5,426 bases of DNA from Acidobacteriaceae bacterium (GTDB lineage Bacteria > Acidobacteriota > Terriglobia > Terriglobales > Acidobacteriaceae). How positions within the stretch are numbered: position 1 is the first letter of the stretch; every line of letters begins with the position of its first letter. The notes under the pieces are model-generated. The model searched no databases and was not told the DNA's origin. It saw nothing but the letters and a program-made list of their open reading frames with translations. This document shows positions 4,770 to 5,426 of this stretch, piece by piece. A program made the position numbers and the translations under genes. The stretch is from positions 7,625 to 13,050 of the forward strand of contig PLUJ01000298.1 in the NCBI GenBank assembly GCA_003165455.1, written 5' to 3'.

Positions 4770-5426
4770 GCCAACGACAGAGATAGAGAAGACGGAGAAA
4801 GCGGCGGACTCCGCAAAAAGGGAATTCCGCACCGTCACTCTGCCTGTGATGGGCATGACCTGCGCGGTCTGCCAGAGCCACGTCGAGAGCGCGCTGCGAT
4901 CGACTGCCGGAGTCCGCGAAGCCTCGGTCAATCTCCTTACCAACTCGGCTCGTGTCAGCTTCGATCCCGCCGTCTCCGGACCGGAGGACCTGATCGCCTC
5001 GGTGCGCGAATCTGGTTATGATGCCGCGCTGCCGGCCGATTCCATCTCACCTGCCGATGAGACCCACGCGGACGAAGGGCGGCTGCGTGCAAAGGCGTTG
5101 TTCACGCTGGCGGGCGGCATTCTCGTACTTCTCCTTATGAACGCGCAGCACTGGCTCGCTCCCGCAGCGCCTGTGCTGTTTGGAGTTTCGCCGCGCTCGC
5201 TCCAGTATGCGATGCTGGCCATCACCCTGGCGGGTATGTACTGGGGCGGCGGCATCATTTATCGCCAGGCATGGTCCGCTGCAATTCACCGCGGCACCAA
5301 CATGAACACGCTGGTGAGCCTGGGAACCAGCGTCGCATTCGCGTACTCAGCCTATGCAACGGTCTGGCCCGGGATCGGCCGTGAGGTCTACTTCGATGCG
5401 GTGCTGCTGATTATCGGTTTTCTCCT
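4768..5426 (+). CDS. copA: Copper-exporting P1B-type ATPase, N-terminal part (cut by window edge)
   Basis: 219 complete codons are visible of a protein that is usually about 750-830 residues. After a charged, Lys/Glu-rich start of about 21 residues comes one HMA domain (about 22-88) with the Cu(I) site GMTCAVC (C32, C35) and closing SGYDAALP. Membrane helices follow at about 109-127, 145-166 (ending in the GG-containing GMYWGGGIIYRQAW kink typical of P1B helix MB) and 182-203, the last preceded by NMNTLVSLGTSVAF, a CopA hallmark. A fourth begins at about 209 (FDAVLLIIGFL). Such pumps use ATP to export Cu(I) across the inner membrane. The CPC, DKTGT and HP motifs lie beyond the window, so metal specificity (copper versus silver) is inferred. 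ATG 4768 is chosen because GGAG lies 6 nt upstream; an in-frame GTG at 4756 inside the repeat would add four residues. It forms a unit with the chaperone gene. Confidence 0.88.
   Translation, partial: MPTTEIEKTEKAADSAKREFRTVTLPVMGMTCAVCQSHVESALRSTAGVREASVNLLTNSARVSFDPAVSGPEDLIASVRESGYDAALPADSISPADETHADEGRLRAKALFTLAGGILVLLLMNAQHWLAPAAPVLFGVSPRSLQYAMLAITLAGMYWGGGIIYRQAWSAAIHRGTNMNTLVSLGTSVAFAYSAYATVWPGIGREVYFDAVLLIIGFL

Noticed and set aside
4440..4943. 167-codon minus-strand frame opposite the HMA gene and the copA start
   Set aside because: Ser/Thr/Arg-rich low-information translation covering two clear plus-strand HMA proteins.

Overview
The window looks like ordinary chromosome from a moderately GC-rich bacterium that uses Shine-Dalgarno initiation. 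The mix of genes (NAPE-PLD-like hydrolase tail, PhnB-like VOC protein, Delta9-type desaturase, two-component pair, copper genes) would suit an Acidobacteriota or similar soil lineage. That placement is an inference from gene content; there is no rRNA or other marker here.

Layout. (1) 2-106 is the 3' end of a plus-strand gene, probably a metallo-beta-lactamase-fold hydrolase. (2) A VOC-fold gene (249-728) follows, with a good sigma70-like promoter and a strong ribosome binding site. Its stop codon lies inside five degenerate 15-bp tandem units, and a strong intrinsic terminator ends the unit at 835-867. (3) A membrane fatty acid desaturase (972-1904) follows, preceded by an 11-bp-spaced direct repeat that overlaps a plausible promoter. 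(4) On the minus strand, convergent with the desaturase, 2579-1909 holds what reads as a two-gene operon of unrecognised proteins. Each gene appears to be broken by a missing G in a G-run: five G at 2490-2494 and four G at 2120-2123. (5) From 2828 to the right edge there is a compact plus-strand cluster: a short histidine kinase with no visible sensor or HAMP domain, an OmpR/PhoB-type response regulator overlapping it by 4 bp, a 67-residue HMA metal chaperone, and the 5' part of a CopA-type copper-exporting P1B ATPase, cut by the window edge.

How the genes work together. The kinase and regulator probably sense copper or envelope stress and control the chaperone and ATPase behind them. The chaperone would hand Cu(I) to the ATPase for export. 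This rests on gene order and family knowledge; no regulator site was found inside the cluster. The desaturase and VOC genes appear to be independent units.

The items most worth a second look are the doubly frameshifted minus-strand pair, the two sets of micro-tandem repeats at gene ends (one of which carries start and stop codons next to copA), and the direct repeat upstream of the desaturase. No clearly new multi-gene system is visible; the minus-strand pair is the only part whose function I cannot place.
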